A stretch of DNA of 64,000 nt from Clostridia bacterium (GTDB taxonomy: Bacteria; Bacillota; Clostridia; Christensenellales; Pumilibacteraceae), in assembly GCA_022793815.1 (NCBI GenBank), contig JAAWDP010000014.1:1-64000 (forward strand), given 5' to 3'. Made by a program: the position numbers and the translations under genes. Below, piece by piece: positions 25,122 to 35,200 of the stretch. Under the pieces are notes generated by a model. It ran no database searches and was not told where the DNA came from. It saw nothing but the letters and a program-made list of their open reading frames with translations. The stretch's first letter is position 1, and every line of letters starts with the position of its first letter.

Positions 25122-26501
25122 ATGTACGAAATCGGCGCTTTGTTTTGGTCGCGGTTCGTTTTTTTGACGGAGCTTATCCTTGCGGAGGTTCTGCTTGTCT
25201 GGCGGCTTAAACGGCGAAATAAATTTTGGATAAGACTGCCCTTGACCGTTTTGGGCGTATATGCGCTTACTTTTGCCGTACCGACCTGGGATAATGCCTT
25301 TTACGCCCCTTTCATGTACCTCATGATTTTTGCGCTGACTGTCGGCGCGGTAATGGTGCTGTTTAAAGAGCGTTTCATAAAAACCCTTTTCTGCGGGGTC
25401 GCGGGTTATACCTTGCAGCATATCGCCGTCGAGGTTTTCGGACTTTGCGCGGTCACAATGGGATTTTACGGAGCGTCCAGCCTTTACGGCAACACTTCGT
25501 TCGATTTTATGATAATTTACGGCAGTACGGGCACGACCGCCATAAGCGGCAATCCGTTTACGATAATGGTGTACGGATTTGTTTACGGTATTACATATTT
25601 CTGCGGTCATCGCTTTATCTGTCACAGACTGGGCGGTAAGTCGGATTTCGGCGTCGATAATAAAAAAATGTTCGTGATAGCCGTGATAATTCTGTTTTTC
25701 GATTTGGTCGTAAGTTCGGTCATAGGCGCTTACAGCCAAAGGGACTATAATCGCGTATACGTGGCAATCATAGAAATGTTCAATATTTTCTGTTGCGTGT
25801 TTGCCGTCTATCTTCAATTCGACATAGACGAAAAGAGCAAACTTCAAAACGATTTGTTCGTCATAAAGCGGCTGTGGAACGAAAAGGAGGAACAGTACGC
25901 AGTCAGCAAAGAAAATATCGAACTTATAAATCAGAAATGCCACGACCTCAAACATCAAATCCGCACGATAGGCAGCCGCGGCTCGCTCGACGAAAACGTA
26001 GTAAGAGAAATAGAAGACGCCATTTCTATTTACGATTCGCCCGTCAAGACGGGCAACGAAGCGCTGGACATAATTCTTACGGAAAAAAGTTTGTATTGTT
26101 CCCGCCACGGAATAAAATTCTGCTGTATAATCGACGGAGAAAAACTGTCGTTCATGTCCGACGCCGACCTATATTCGCTGTTCGGCAATATAATAGACAA
26201 TGCCGTCGAAGCGGTCGAACCTCTCGCCGACGGCAAGAAAACGATAAGCCTTTCTATAAAGGAAGTGCGGGATTTTCTTACCATCAATATTCATAATTAC
26301 TATGACAGCGAACTCATGTTCGAAGGGCAGCTGCCGGTCACGACAAAAGGGGACACGGCATATCACGGCTACGGTATGAAGAGCGTGCAAATGCTCTGCC
26401 GCAAGTACGGCGGCGAGTTGTCCATAAAGACCGAAAACAAGGTGTTCAACCTAAATATAGTCTTTCCCATGAGCGGTTTGCGCACGCAAAACGACGGATA
26501 A
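25122..26501 (+). CDS. GHKL sensor histidine kinase 3
   Basis: A 459-residue membrane kinase. The N-terminal region has about six helices and the motif AGYTLQHIAVEV seen in the two paralogues. The phospho-acceptor motif KCHDLKHQIR follows, then a GHKL ATPase domain with NIIDNAVEAV and HGYGMKS. It starts 9 bp after the regulator stop. The G9 run forms its only visible ribosome binding sequence, so tract length could tune its translation. The ligand is unknown. Confidence 0.9.
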   Translation: MYEIGALFWSRFVFLTELILAEVLLVWRLKRRNKFWIRLPLTVLGVYALTFAVPTWDNAFYAPFMYLMIFALTVGAVMVLFKERFIKTLFCGVAGYTLQHIAVEVFGLCAVTMGFYGASSLYGNTSFDFMIIYGSTGTTAISGNPFTIMVYGFVYGITYFCGHRFICHRLGGKSDFGVDNKKMFVIAVIILFFDLVVSSVIGAYSQRDYNRVYVAIIEMFNIFCCVFAVYLQFDIDEKSKLQNDLFVIKRLWNEKEEQYAVSKENIELINQKCHDLKHQIRTIGSRGSLDENVVREIEDAISIYDSPVKTGNEALDIILTEKSLYCSRHGIKFCCIIDGEKLSFMSDADLYSLFGNIIDNAVEAVEPLADGKKTISLSIKEVRDFLTINIHNYYDSELMFEGQLPVTTKGDTAYHGYGMKSVQMLCRKYGGELSIKTENKVFNLNIVFPMSGLRTQNDG

Positions 26502-26512
26502 CGAATTTGTTC

Positions 26513-26540
26513 TTGAAAAATCGAATATTGATTATATAAT
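26513..26540 (+). promoter_or_regulatory. Promoter of GH3 operon 3, overlapped by a terminator
   Basis: TTGAAA (26513-26518), 16-bp spacer, TATAAT (26535-26540). The predicted start near 26547 falls inside the 5' arm of the hairpin at 26542-26572. No clear 21-bp-period repeat is visible here, only CGAAT at 26502 and 26522 (period 20). Confidence 0.65.
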
Positions 26541-26541
26541 T

Positions 26542-26577
26542 ACGGTGTAACCTCAAATTGCGGTTGCACCGTTTTTT
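26542..26577 (+). terminator. Terminator after kinase 3
   Basis: ACGGTG-T-AACC pairs with GGTT-G-CACCGT around a 9-base loop and is followed by six T. It ends the two-component transcript 76 bp after the kinase stop. Confidence 0.75.
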
Positions 26578-26658
26578 GTTTAGGTATTTGCCGTTTTCGC
26601 CGGAGGGCGAAAGCGCGGATATATAAAAAGAAAAGCAGATACAAAAGGAGGATTTTGT

Positions 26659-29085
26659 ATGAGAAAGAAGTTTACGGTATCCATTGTGGCGATAATGCTC
26701 GCATGCATGCTTGTGTTTGCCGCTTGCGGGGAGCCCAAACCCGGACCGGGTCCGGGGCCCGGACCCGGTCCCGATGTCATCACTTCGGGAGATACGGTCA
26801 CAGACCTCGAAATTACGCAGATGCCGAGCAAGCTCAAATATAAGAATGGCGAAAGATTCAATCCCGCCGGGCTTTTGTTCGACGTTGTGTACGAGAACGG
26901 CTACGACGGCGACGTCGATTTGACGGGCAGCGACCTCGACGGCTGGGAGCCTGCGGGCGCGCTGACTGCGGACGTGACGAAAGTCAAGCTTAAATTCGAA
27001 GGCTTTGTCAAAGAAATTTCGATAACGGTCGAGAACAAAGTGCTTAACTCAATCGAAATCGCGGATTTGCCCGATATACGCTCGTATGCGAAAGGCGAAA
27101 AGCTCAATCTTGCCGGACTTGTCGTAAACGCCGACTATGCCGAGGGCAAAATCGAAAACGAAAGCGGCTACGTCATAAAGGACAGCGAAGGCAATGTCTA
27201 CGAAGACGGAATGACGCTCGACAAAGCGGCGGACGACCTCGAACTCACCGTAAGCCTCACCGTAGGCGAAATCACGAAAGAAGCGTCGTTCATCATTCAC
27301 GTTTATTCCGGTTTCTCGGTTCAAGCCGAAGACGCGTTCTTCGCAAGCGAGGAAAACCCCGAGCCGCCTACGGACAGAAGCTATACCGTTATGGCTAATC
27401 TCGGCGACAAAACCTGGACGGGAAGCAACTCCGTATTTAAAAACGACTGTACGTATACCGGCAGCGGCTATCTTTCCACGACAAAGAACCTCGTTGTAGA
27501 TTTCTTCGTCTATTCCGAAGTAGATATCAATGGCGCGGACTTGGTGCTTGTTGCATCAAGTACGCTTAACGGAGTCGGCGAAATGCTCGACGTACAGTTC
27601 AATAAAATGTGCGACGTGTACATTGTCGACGATTCCATGGAGCCGCCTGCGGTTGAACCTACCGAACCCGAAGAAGGCGAGGAAGGAACGGAAGGGGAAG
27701 AACCCGAAACGCCCGTATTCGACCCCACGCCCGGCAAATACAACGAAACCAAAGTTTGGATAGATAACGACGTAATTTTGGAAGGAAAGCCTTTCCCTGC
27801 GCAAGGCAGCGGCGGAAACAAATGGACGAACTGGTGCGACGTTCCGTTCGGCAGAATGGACATCAAAGCAGGCTTCAACCACATTAGAATCTATTTCCAC
27901 GGCGGCGAAAGAAGTCCTCAGGACGGAACGCTTCGTACCCCGAACGTAGACCGTCTCGACGTCAGAGTCAGCGACAATCCCGCAGACCGCGGCGATGAAG
28001 CGACCGATATAAAAATCACGTCCAACCCGACCAAAACGGCTTACAAGGTAGGCGAGAAATTCGACCCGACGGGTCTTACGTTCGACGTAGTGTATAAGAA
28101 CGGCTACGAGGGCGATAAGGATTTCGGAGTTGTCAAAATCAACTGGGAAGAAAAAGAACTTACCGTTCAGGATACGTTCGTTGAAATTTCGTACAGAAAC
28201 ATCAAAAAACAGATTCCCATAGTCGTCACCGAAAAGGTGCTCGAAAGCATCGAGATACTTCGCGAACCGCTCAAATATAACAGAGCGGGCGACGTGCTCA
28301 ATCTCGGCGGACTTGTCGTAGAAGCCACCTATGACAGCGGCAAAGAAATCATTGCCCCGCAAATCGTCGAAAAGGTTGAAGTCGACGGCGTGGAAACGGA
28401 AAACATAATAAACGGTTATATCGTGAAAGATTCCGAGGGTAACTCCGTCGGCGCAGACTACAAGCTGACCGAAATCCCTGCGGACGGTCTTACCTTCACG
28501 GTCGAGTATGAAAACAACGGTGTTACCAAGACGGCGGAATTTGCGGTAAAGACCTACGAAAACAAATTCGTAGTCGAAGCCGAAAATACGACGGTTTCCG
28601 AAAATGCAAGCTATGCCGTTCACAAAAACATCAACAAGGTGGAAACCGGCAATAATGCGGCTTCCGGCGGAAGCGGTGTGTCTACGAAGGTCGGTTCGGT
28701 AATCGAGTTCTACATTTACAGCGAAACCGCAATCGAGAACGCCGAAATCATAATCAACCTTGCGGCAAACAACCGTAATTTGACGCTGGCGAAACAAGAG
28801 GACGTTCAGGCTAACAAGATTGTAAAAGTTGCCGTCGACGACGAGGAGATAGACCTTGCCGACACCGTTATCTTGAAAGGTAAGTATTGGAAGTATACCG
28901 ATGAAAACGGTCAGGAAGTAAGCAAGAGCCCTTGGTATACTTGTTCCGACTTTACCCTCGGCGTAATGAACCTTAAAGCGGGATTTACGAAAGTTACCTT
29001 GACTGTAACGGGCAGCATTAAAGACCTTGGCGATAACAAGTCCATGCGTACTCCCAACGTGGACTGCTTGCAAGTAAGATATTGA
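26659..29085 (+). CDS. Lipoprotein with duplicated Ig-like/CBM6-like modules and a Pro-Gly linker
   Basis: An 808-residue surface lipoprotein with lipobox FAAC (C23), followed by a (PG)n linker (about 28-37). The rest is a module repeated twice. Each copy has two bacterial Ig-like domains of the 'YKxGExFxPxGLxFxVxY' type (about 45-120 and 125-215; again about 450-520 and 525-625), then a CBM6/35-like sandwich (about 220-440; again about 640-808) with the common ending MRTPNVDCLQVR. The first copy also has an acidic Glu/Thr/Pro insert (about 330-350). AAAGGAGG lies 8 bases before the ATG. It is the first gene of a 13.5-kb GH3 operon. Confidence 0.8.
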   Translation: MRKKFTVSIVAIMLACMLVFAACGEPKPGPGPGPGPGPDVITSGDTVTDLEITQMPSKLKYKNGERFNPAGLLFDVVYENGYDGDVDLTGSDLDGWEPAGALTADVTKVKLKFEGFVKEISITVENKVLNSIEIADLPDIRSYAKGEKLNLAGLVVNADYAEGKIENESGYVIKDSEGNVYEDGMTLDKAADDLELTVSLTVGEITKEASFIIHVYSGFSVQAEDAFFASEENPEPPTDRSYTVMANLGDKTWTGSNSVFKNDCTYTGSGYLSTTKNLVVDFFVYSEVDINGADLVLVASSTLNGVGEMLDVQFNKMCDVYIVDDSMEPPAVEPTEPEEGEEGTEGEEPETPVFDPTPGKYNETKVWIDNDVILEGKPFPAQGSGGNKWTNWCDVPFGRMDIKAGFNHIRIYFHGGERSPQDGTLRTPNVDRLDVRVSDNPADRGDEATDIKITSNPTKTAYKVGEKFDPTGLTFDVVYKNGYEGDKDFGVVKINWEEKELTVQDTFVEISYRNIKKQIPIVVTEKVLESIEILREPLKYNRAGDVLNLGGLVVEATYDSGKEIIAPQIVEKVEVDGVETENIINGYIVKDSEGNSVGADYKLTEIPADGLTFTVEYENNGVTKTAEFAVKTYENKFVVEAENTTVSENASYAVHKNINKVETGNNAASGGSGVSTKVGSVIEFYIYSETAIENAEIIINLAANNRNLTLAKQEDVQANKIVKVAVDDEEIDLADTVILKGKYWKYTDENGQEVSKSPWYTCSDFTLGVMNLKAGFTKVTLTVTGSIKDLGDNKSMRTPNVDCLQVRY

Positions 29086-29102
29086 TTTTTTAGGAGCGTT
29101 TA

Positions 29103-32090
29103 ATGGAACAGAGCGAGAAGAAAAAATTCAAATTAACGGTCGGTCAGATAGTGACGATAATAGTGGTTGCGATAGCCGTAGCCGCGATGATAGTCGCCGA
29201 CTGTATGGCTAAGAAATATTCCGCGATAATTTCTACTTTCCTCGGCTGCGCCGAGCAGATAGACGGCGACACGGATAAAGTCGACGCGGCGGCAAAAACA
29301 GGCGACGAAGTCGTGCGTAAACTTGCGGACGACGGCGTGGTACTCATGAAAAACGACGAAGTGGAGGGCGGCGGCAAAACCTTGCCGCTTCCCAAAACTC
29401 AAAAGAAAATCAACGTGTTCGGTTGGAGCGCGACGGACGCAGGTTTCCTGCTTGCCGGCAACGGCTCGGGACGCTCTTACGTTCACCCCGACAACAAAGT
29501 CACGCTCTTGCAGGCGTTCAAGGAAAGCGGTTTTACGTATAACGAGGAAATTATCAATATATACGAAAAGCATTGCACCACCGAAGACAAGGACTGGGGC
29601 GAGTCGGCAGACTGGGGCAACCGCAACAATACCAAGCTTAAAGAACCCGTAACGGCGGATTCTTTCCCCGACAGCGTGGTGCAGGCAGCCAAAGAATTTT
29701 CCGACACTGCGGTGGTGGTGATTTCGCGTTACAGCGGCGAGTATATCGGCAAGATAGCTTCCACTCAGAAAAAGCACGGTCTGCCCGAAGACAAGACGCG
29801 TTCCGTAAACGAAATAAGCACGGAAGAAGAAAGCCTTATCAAAATGTGTACGGCAAACTTCAAGCGCGTGATAGTCGTGTTCAATACGGGCTCGATTATG
29901 GATATGTCTTTCGTGGACGACACGGAAAGATTCGGACATATCGGCGCGGCAATGAACGTGGGTTATATGGGACAGTCGGGCGCAACCGCAATCCCCAAGA
30001 TACTTTCCGGCGAACTTTCTCCCAGCGGCAGACTTGCCGATACGATAGTTTACGACCCGAAAGTCAACGAGATTTCCCGTGTCAACGGCGACGGCGAAGA
30101 CATCACGTATATCGAAGATATTTACGTCGGATACAAATATTACGAAACCGCCGCTGCCGAAGGACTTTACAAAGACAAGTCGGCTTACGGCAAAACCGGT
30201 TACGACGCAGTCGTGCAATATCCTTTCGGTCACGGACTTTCGTATACGAAATTCGACTGGGAAATCGAGAATGTATCGCTTCCGAGCGGCAGCGCGATAA
30301 CCAGAGACAGCAAAATAGAACTCGACGTAAGAGTTACCAATACGGGCGACGAGAAGGGCAAGGACTCCGTTCAGCTCTATTACACCGCGCCGTATAAAAA
30401 GGGCGGTATCGAAAAGGCGGTCATAAATTTGCTGGATTTCGAAAAGACGCCCGAGCTTGAACCCAATCAGTCTACTGTGGTCAAGTTCGAAATAACGCCG
30501 TATCAAATGGCGTCCTACGACTGCTACGACCGCAACCAAAGCGGCGCTACGGGCTGGGAACTCGACGTAGGCGATTACCAAATCAAGTTGATGACCGATG
30601 CGCACAACTTGAAGGACATGAAAGACGCGGTGCTTACCTATAAGGTGGAAGACAACGTAATCCGCTACCGCACGGACCCCGACAGCAACGGGCGTATCAA
30701 AAACCGTTTCACTGGCGACACCGCTTATGCAGGCTGTCCTTTGGACGGAAGCACGGTGGGCGTAAACTGGAAGTTCCTTTCGAGAAGCGATTTTGCCGGT
30801 ACCATACCCACGTCGCGCGCAGCGAAACCCAACTGGCGCGAGGTATCCAAATTAGAATCTTATATGTACGAACTGTATGGCTATTCCGAAATGCCTACGA
30901 CGGGACAGGAAAGCAACCTTCGTCTTGTTGTGAACGAGGACGGCAGTTTCGTCGATAAGTTTACCGGCAGCGAGAGCAAAGCGCTCAAATACAATGACGA
31001 CCTTATTTTTAAGCTCGGCAATCCCGATAATTGGAAAGACCCCGTTTGGGATCAACTGCTCAACCAGTTGTCCAAAGAAGATTTGCGTGTGCTTGTCGAG
31101 GACGGCGGCTACGGCACACGCGATATAGTCAGTATCGGCAAGCCCATTTGGTGGGATTACGACGGACCCAGCGGTTTCAACAGAACCAACCTGTCTCCGA
31201 ACACCCCGGGTTCGAAAATGACTGCGCTTCCTGCGGAAAACCTTGTCGGTCAGACCTGGAACAAAGAACTCTCGTACTATGCGGGTCAGATAATCGGTAT
31301 AGACGGACAGAACTTCGGCGTATCCGGTATTTACGCACCTTGCATCAACTTGCACAGAGAATACCTCAACGGGCGTAATTACGAATGTTACAGCGAAGAC
31401 GCGGTGCTTTCGGGCATGCTTGCGGCACAGTTCAGCAAGGGTGCGAAATCCAACGGCGTGTATGTGTATCTCAAACATCTTGCGCTTTACGATTCTTCGC
31501 CCTGGACGGATCACCGCGTGTGGATAACCGAACAGAACTTCCGCGAGAACTACATCAAACCTTTCGAAATCGCCATCAAACAGGGCGGAGCGACGGGAGT
31601 AATGGCGTCGTTCAATAAGATAGGACCCATGTGGGCGGGAGCAAACCGCGAGCTTATCGACGGCGTGCTCAGAGACGAATTCGGTTTCAAAGGCGCGGTA
31701 GTCACCGACTATGACGCAGGTACCGACCGCAACATGAACTTGCGCGCAGGAATAAGAGCGGGTCTTAACATTCAGTTGAATCCCCAATACGGTCAGGCGG
31801 GCACCTACGGCACGATAGACAAGAATAACGTGCTCGATATGAATCTTGCACGCGAAAGCGCAAAATCGATAATCTACATGCAGACAAACACTTATTGGTA
31901 TGCAAAGACCAATACGGATAAGGGAGGTTACGTTACCGAAATACAGGGACCGCGCGTCACCGTAATGGCGTTCCGCTGGTGGATACCCGTGGTCGTTGCG
32001 ATAAACGTCGTAGTATTCGGACTGTGTATTTGGCGCATGCTTGCGGTGTTCTTGCCGAAACGTAATAAAAAAGAAGCGGTCGTGTCTTAA
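29103..32090 (+). CDS. Membrane-anchored, domain-permuted GH3 glycosidase-like protein 3
   Basis: A 995-residue protein with membrane helices at both ends (about 14-36 and 958-980). The inverted GH3 order is sandwich (about 60-370), fibronectin III-like (about 403-480) and TIM barrel (about 642-920). The barrel has YDGPSGFNR, NGRNYECYSED and VVTDYDAG with predicted nucleophile D869. The usual KHF-x-x-N-[DN]-Q-[ED] segment reads LKHLALYDSSPW, so the Asn/Gln/Glu positions that normally shape the active site are replaced. Activity may therefore differ from the other copies. It is 17 bp after the lipoprotein gene and no small KLPWGIF-type gene precedes it. Confidence 0.82.
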   Translation: MEQSEKKKFKLTVGQIVTIIVVAIAVAAMIVADCMAKKYSAIISTFLGCAEQIDGDTDKVDAAAKTGDEVVRKLADDGVVLMKNDEVEGGGKTLPLPKTQKKINVFGWSATDAGFLLAGNGSGRSYVHPDNKVTLLQAFKESGFTYNEEIINIYEKHCTTEDKDWGESADWGNRNNTKLKEPVTADSFPDSVVQAAKEFSDTAVVVISRYSGEYIGKIASTQKKHGLPEDKTRSVNEISTEEESLIKMCTANFKRVIVVFNTGSIMDMSFVDDTERFGHIGAAMNVGYMGQSGATAIPKILSGELSPSGRLADTIVYDPKVNEISRVNGDGEDITYIEDIYVGYKYYETAAAEGLYKDKSAYGKTGYDAVVQYPFGHGLSYTKFDWEIENVSLPSGSAITRDSKIELDVRVTNTGDEKGKDSVQLYYTAPYKKGGIEKAVINLLDFEKTPELEPNQSTVVKFEITPYQMASYDCYDRNQSGATGWELDVGDYQIKLMTDAHNLKDMKDAVLTYKVEDNVIRYRTDPDSNGRIKNRFTGDTAYAGCPLDGSTVGVNWKFLSRSDFAGTIPTSRAAKPNWREVSKLESYMYELYGYSEMPTTGQESNLRLVVNEDGSFVDKFTGSESKALKYNDDLIFKLGNPDNWKDPVWDQLLNQLSKEDLRVLVEDGGYGTRDIVSIGKPIWWDYDGPSGFNRTNLSPNTPGSKMTALPAENLVGQTWNKELSYYAGQIIGIDGQNFGVSGIYAPCINLHREYLNGRNYECYSEDAVLSGMLAAQFSKGAKSNGVYVYLKHLALYDSSPWTDHRVWITEQNFRENYIKPFEIAIKQGGATGVMASFNKIGPMWAGANRELIDGVLRDEFGFKGAVVTDYDAGTDRNMNLRAGIRAGLNIQLNPQYGQAGTYGTIDKNNVLDMNLARESAKSIIYMQTNTYWYAKTNTDKGGYVTEIQGPRVTVMAFRWWIPVVVAINVVVFGLCIWRMLAVFLPKRNKKEAVVS

Positions 32091-32112
32091 ATATAAGTTT
32101 TTGCAACGAAAC

Positions 32113-32146
32113 AAACTCCCTACGCATATTTGCGCTCGGGAGTTTT
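32113..32146 (+). terminator. Hairpin between GH3 genes 3 and 4
   Basis: AAACTCCC pairs with GGGAGTTT with an inner CGCA/TGCG helix. The T run is only four bases, so it may reduce rather than stop transcription into the next gene. Confidence 0.5.
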
Positions 32147-32219
32147 GCACCTTTGAATATACCGACGTTCACGCCCCGAATCGGTAAAGCATTTGTTATC
32201 GGGGGCGGAGGAGATTATT

Positions 32220-35200
32220 ATGAAAAGAAAGAAAAAACAACGTATTATGAGCGCGGTGGCTGCGTTCGGAGCGGCTTTGACGCTTGCACTGTTGCCCGCT
32301 TGCGGCAAAGAAAAAGTACAGCCGAACCCTAACGAATCCACCGTAAATCCGCAGATAAATACGGGGTCGCTCGCCTCGCAGGGGAAATTTTATGCGGACT
32401 ATGCCACTTTTGCGGAAGAGCAGCAGGCGGCGAAACGTCTTACAGTGCAAATCGCCGAAGAGGGTGACGTGCTACTGAAAAACGACGGAGCGCTGCCTCT
32501 TAACGGCGACGAGAAAAATATCACGCTGTTCGGCATAAAAACCGTCAAGCTGGTCGAAGCAGGCGGCGGCAGCGGGGCCGGCGGACTCGGTAACAACGGT
32601 ATCAAACCGTCTACCGTCAAATCCTCGCTTGAAGACGCGGGATTTTCCGTCAACGAAAAAACCGTGGCTCTGTACGAAAAGTACAAGACTTTGGGATATA
32701 CTTCCGAGATTCCTCTTTCTTCGTTTACAAGCGCTGTCGTGTCGTCTTACGGCGGATATAACGATGCCGCAGTCATAACGATAGGCAGGGTCGGAGCGGA
32801 GAACATCGACTGCGCGACGAACAATGTCGCAGGTCATGCGAATCCCGACGAGCACTATCTGCAGCTCGACGATAACGAGCGCGCTCTCGTCAAACACGTC
32901 AAACAGTATTTCGATAAAGTAATAGTGCTTATAAACAGCGCAAACATAATGCAGATACCCGATTTGGCGGAAAAGAAAACGTCGGATAATCTCGGCGTGG
33001 ACGCAATTATATGGGTCGGAACTACGGGCAATAACGCGATAGACGCCGTAGGAGGCATACTCAACGGCAGCGTAAATCCTTCGGGTCATACCACGGATCT
33101 TTGGAGCAGAGATTTCACGCTCGACCCGACTTTCACTAATTTCGGCTCGAACTCTCAAAACAAGGACGCGGACGGCAACCGCATGGACGCATTCTATTAC
33201 GATTCGAACGGCGCAATCACGCAGTATGCCGAAGTGCAATACCGTGAGGACATTTACGCCGGATACCGCTATTACGAAACCGTGGCATACGAAAAAAATG
33301 CGGCGGGACAGGACGGTGAACAGTGGTATAACAGCCGTGTGCTTTATCCGTTCGGATTCGGACTTTCCTATACGACGTTCGACTGGACGCTTACCGACAC
33401 CCCCGAAAAAGCGCTTGTTTCGGCGCCGAACGAAACCGTGACCGTAAAAGTAAACGTAACAAACACGGGCTCGGTTGCGGGTAAGGACGTCGTTCAGCTT
33501 TATTACTCCGCGCCTTATACGAAAGGCGGCATCGAAAAATCGTCCGTGAATTTCGCGGCGTTCGCAAAGACGAAACTGCTTGCCCCCGGAGAAAGCGAAA
33601 CGCTCACTTTGCAGTTTGTGGCGCAGGACATGGCGTCTTATGATTTCGACGACATCAACAACAACGGATTCGAAGGCTGGGAACTGGAAGAGGGCGAATA
33701 TAAGATAACGGCTTGCCGCGATTCGCATACGCCCGTTCTCGAAATCACGCGAGTCGTAGACGGCGGATTCAAATGCGAAACCGACTATACCACGGGCGCC
33801 AAACTCGACCCCGTATTTGTCGGCGACGACACCACCGTGAACGAGTCTTTGCTTGCAAACAAACTTTCGCGTGTCGACCTTGCGTCCGCGCCTATTCCCG
33901 CCGCTTCGACGAAAGAGGACAGAACGCTCGGCGGTGCCGATATAGCGCGCCTCGACGACCAGGATACTTACGAAGTTTGGGAAGACAACGAAAGTCAGCC
34001 TTACTATAAAAAAAGAGTGCCGGCAGACTGGACGCAGGCGGAAAAACATTCTTCGGGTTATTCCGACGTCGGTTTGAAACTTGCGGACATGGCAGGCGTG
34101 GCTAAGGACAAATCGCGCTGGACTACGTTCATGAACCAGTTGACCTGGAATGAAATGTGCAGTATCGTCGCTTACGGCACCGCTGCACCCTCACTTCCGG
34201 CAATAGGCAAAAGCGGCGAAACCGCAAAAGACGGTCCGGTGCAGGTAAAAGGCGGAACGCTGTTCGCGTGTGCAGGTATAACCGCGGCTACGTTCAATAC
34301 CGACCTGGCTTATAAAATGGGCAGAATGGTCGGAAACGACTGTATCTTCCTCGGAGTGCAGGAATGGCTCGGACCGGGCATGAACATTCACCGCAGCCCG
34401 TTCTCGGGAAGAAACTTCGAGTATTACGGCGAAGACGGAGTTCAAAGCGGACTTATCGCGGCTCAGGTAGTCAAGGGCGCAAGCGAAAAGGGCGTGCTTA
34501 CTTACATCAAGCATTGTTTCGCAAACGACCAGGAATCGTTCCGCGCTGATTACGGCGGAGTATGCACCTGGGCGACGGAACAGGCGTTGCGTGAAATTTA
34601 CGTGCGTCCGTTCGAATATGCGATAAAGGCTGGAAGTCTGGGACTCATGTCCTCCTTCAACAGAATGGGCTTTGCCGTTACGGCTAACTCGACTGCGGTG
34701 CTCAATACGCTGTTGCGTGACCAATTCGGGTTTACGGGCGCGATAGTAACCGACGCCTGGACAAAAGATTTCATGCCGCTCAATCTTATGGTTCGCGCCG
34801 GCAACGATCAGCTGCTCGGCGACGGCGGAAGTTATCCCAAAAATAATTTGACGCGCGGCGTTTGGAGCGCGGAAGACAATTGCGTCAAAGTGCCGGCAAA
34901 CGCGGAAGAAAAAGCCGCAAATAAAAATACGGTGGTTTCGCCGACGCACTATTATGCGGTCCGAACCTGTGCGACCAACATTCTTTACACCCGTGCAAAT
35001 TCCATCGTCAATAAAAACTGTCTTGCCGACGGCAACCTGTCCGTTACGGTGACGAAAGGCGTAAACCTCTCTACGGCTATCGCGGCGTCGTCCACCTCGG
35101 ATGTCGAAATAAATTCGAGAAACGGCAGCCTGCCTAACGGACTTTCCGTCAGCGGCGGCACCGTCAGCGGCAAAACCGACGCGGAAGAAGGCGACTACCG

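Noticed and set aside
32147..32219. Possible second promoter before GH3 gene 4
   Set aside because: TTGAAT near 32153 has no acceptable -10 at a normal distance, so I do not call a promoter. The weak hairpin upstream may only reduce transcription.
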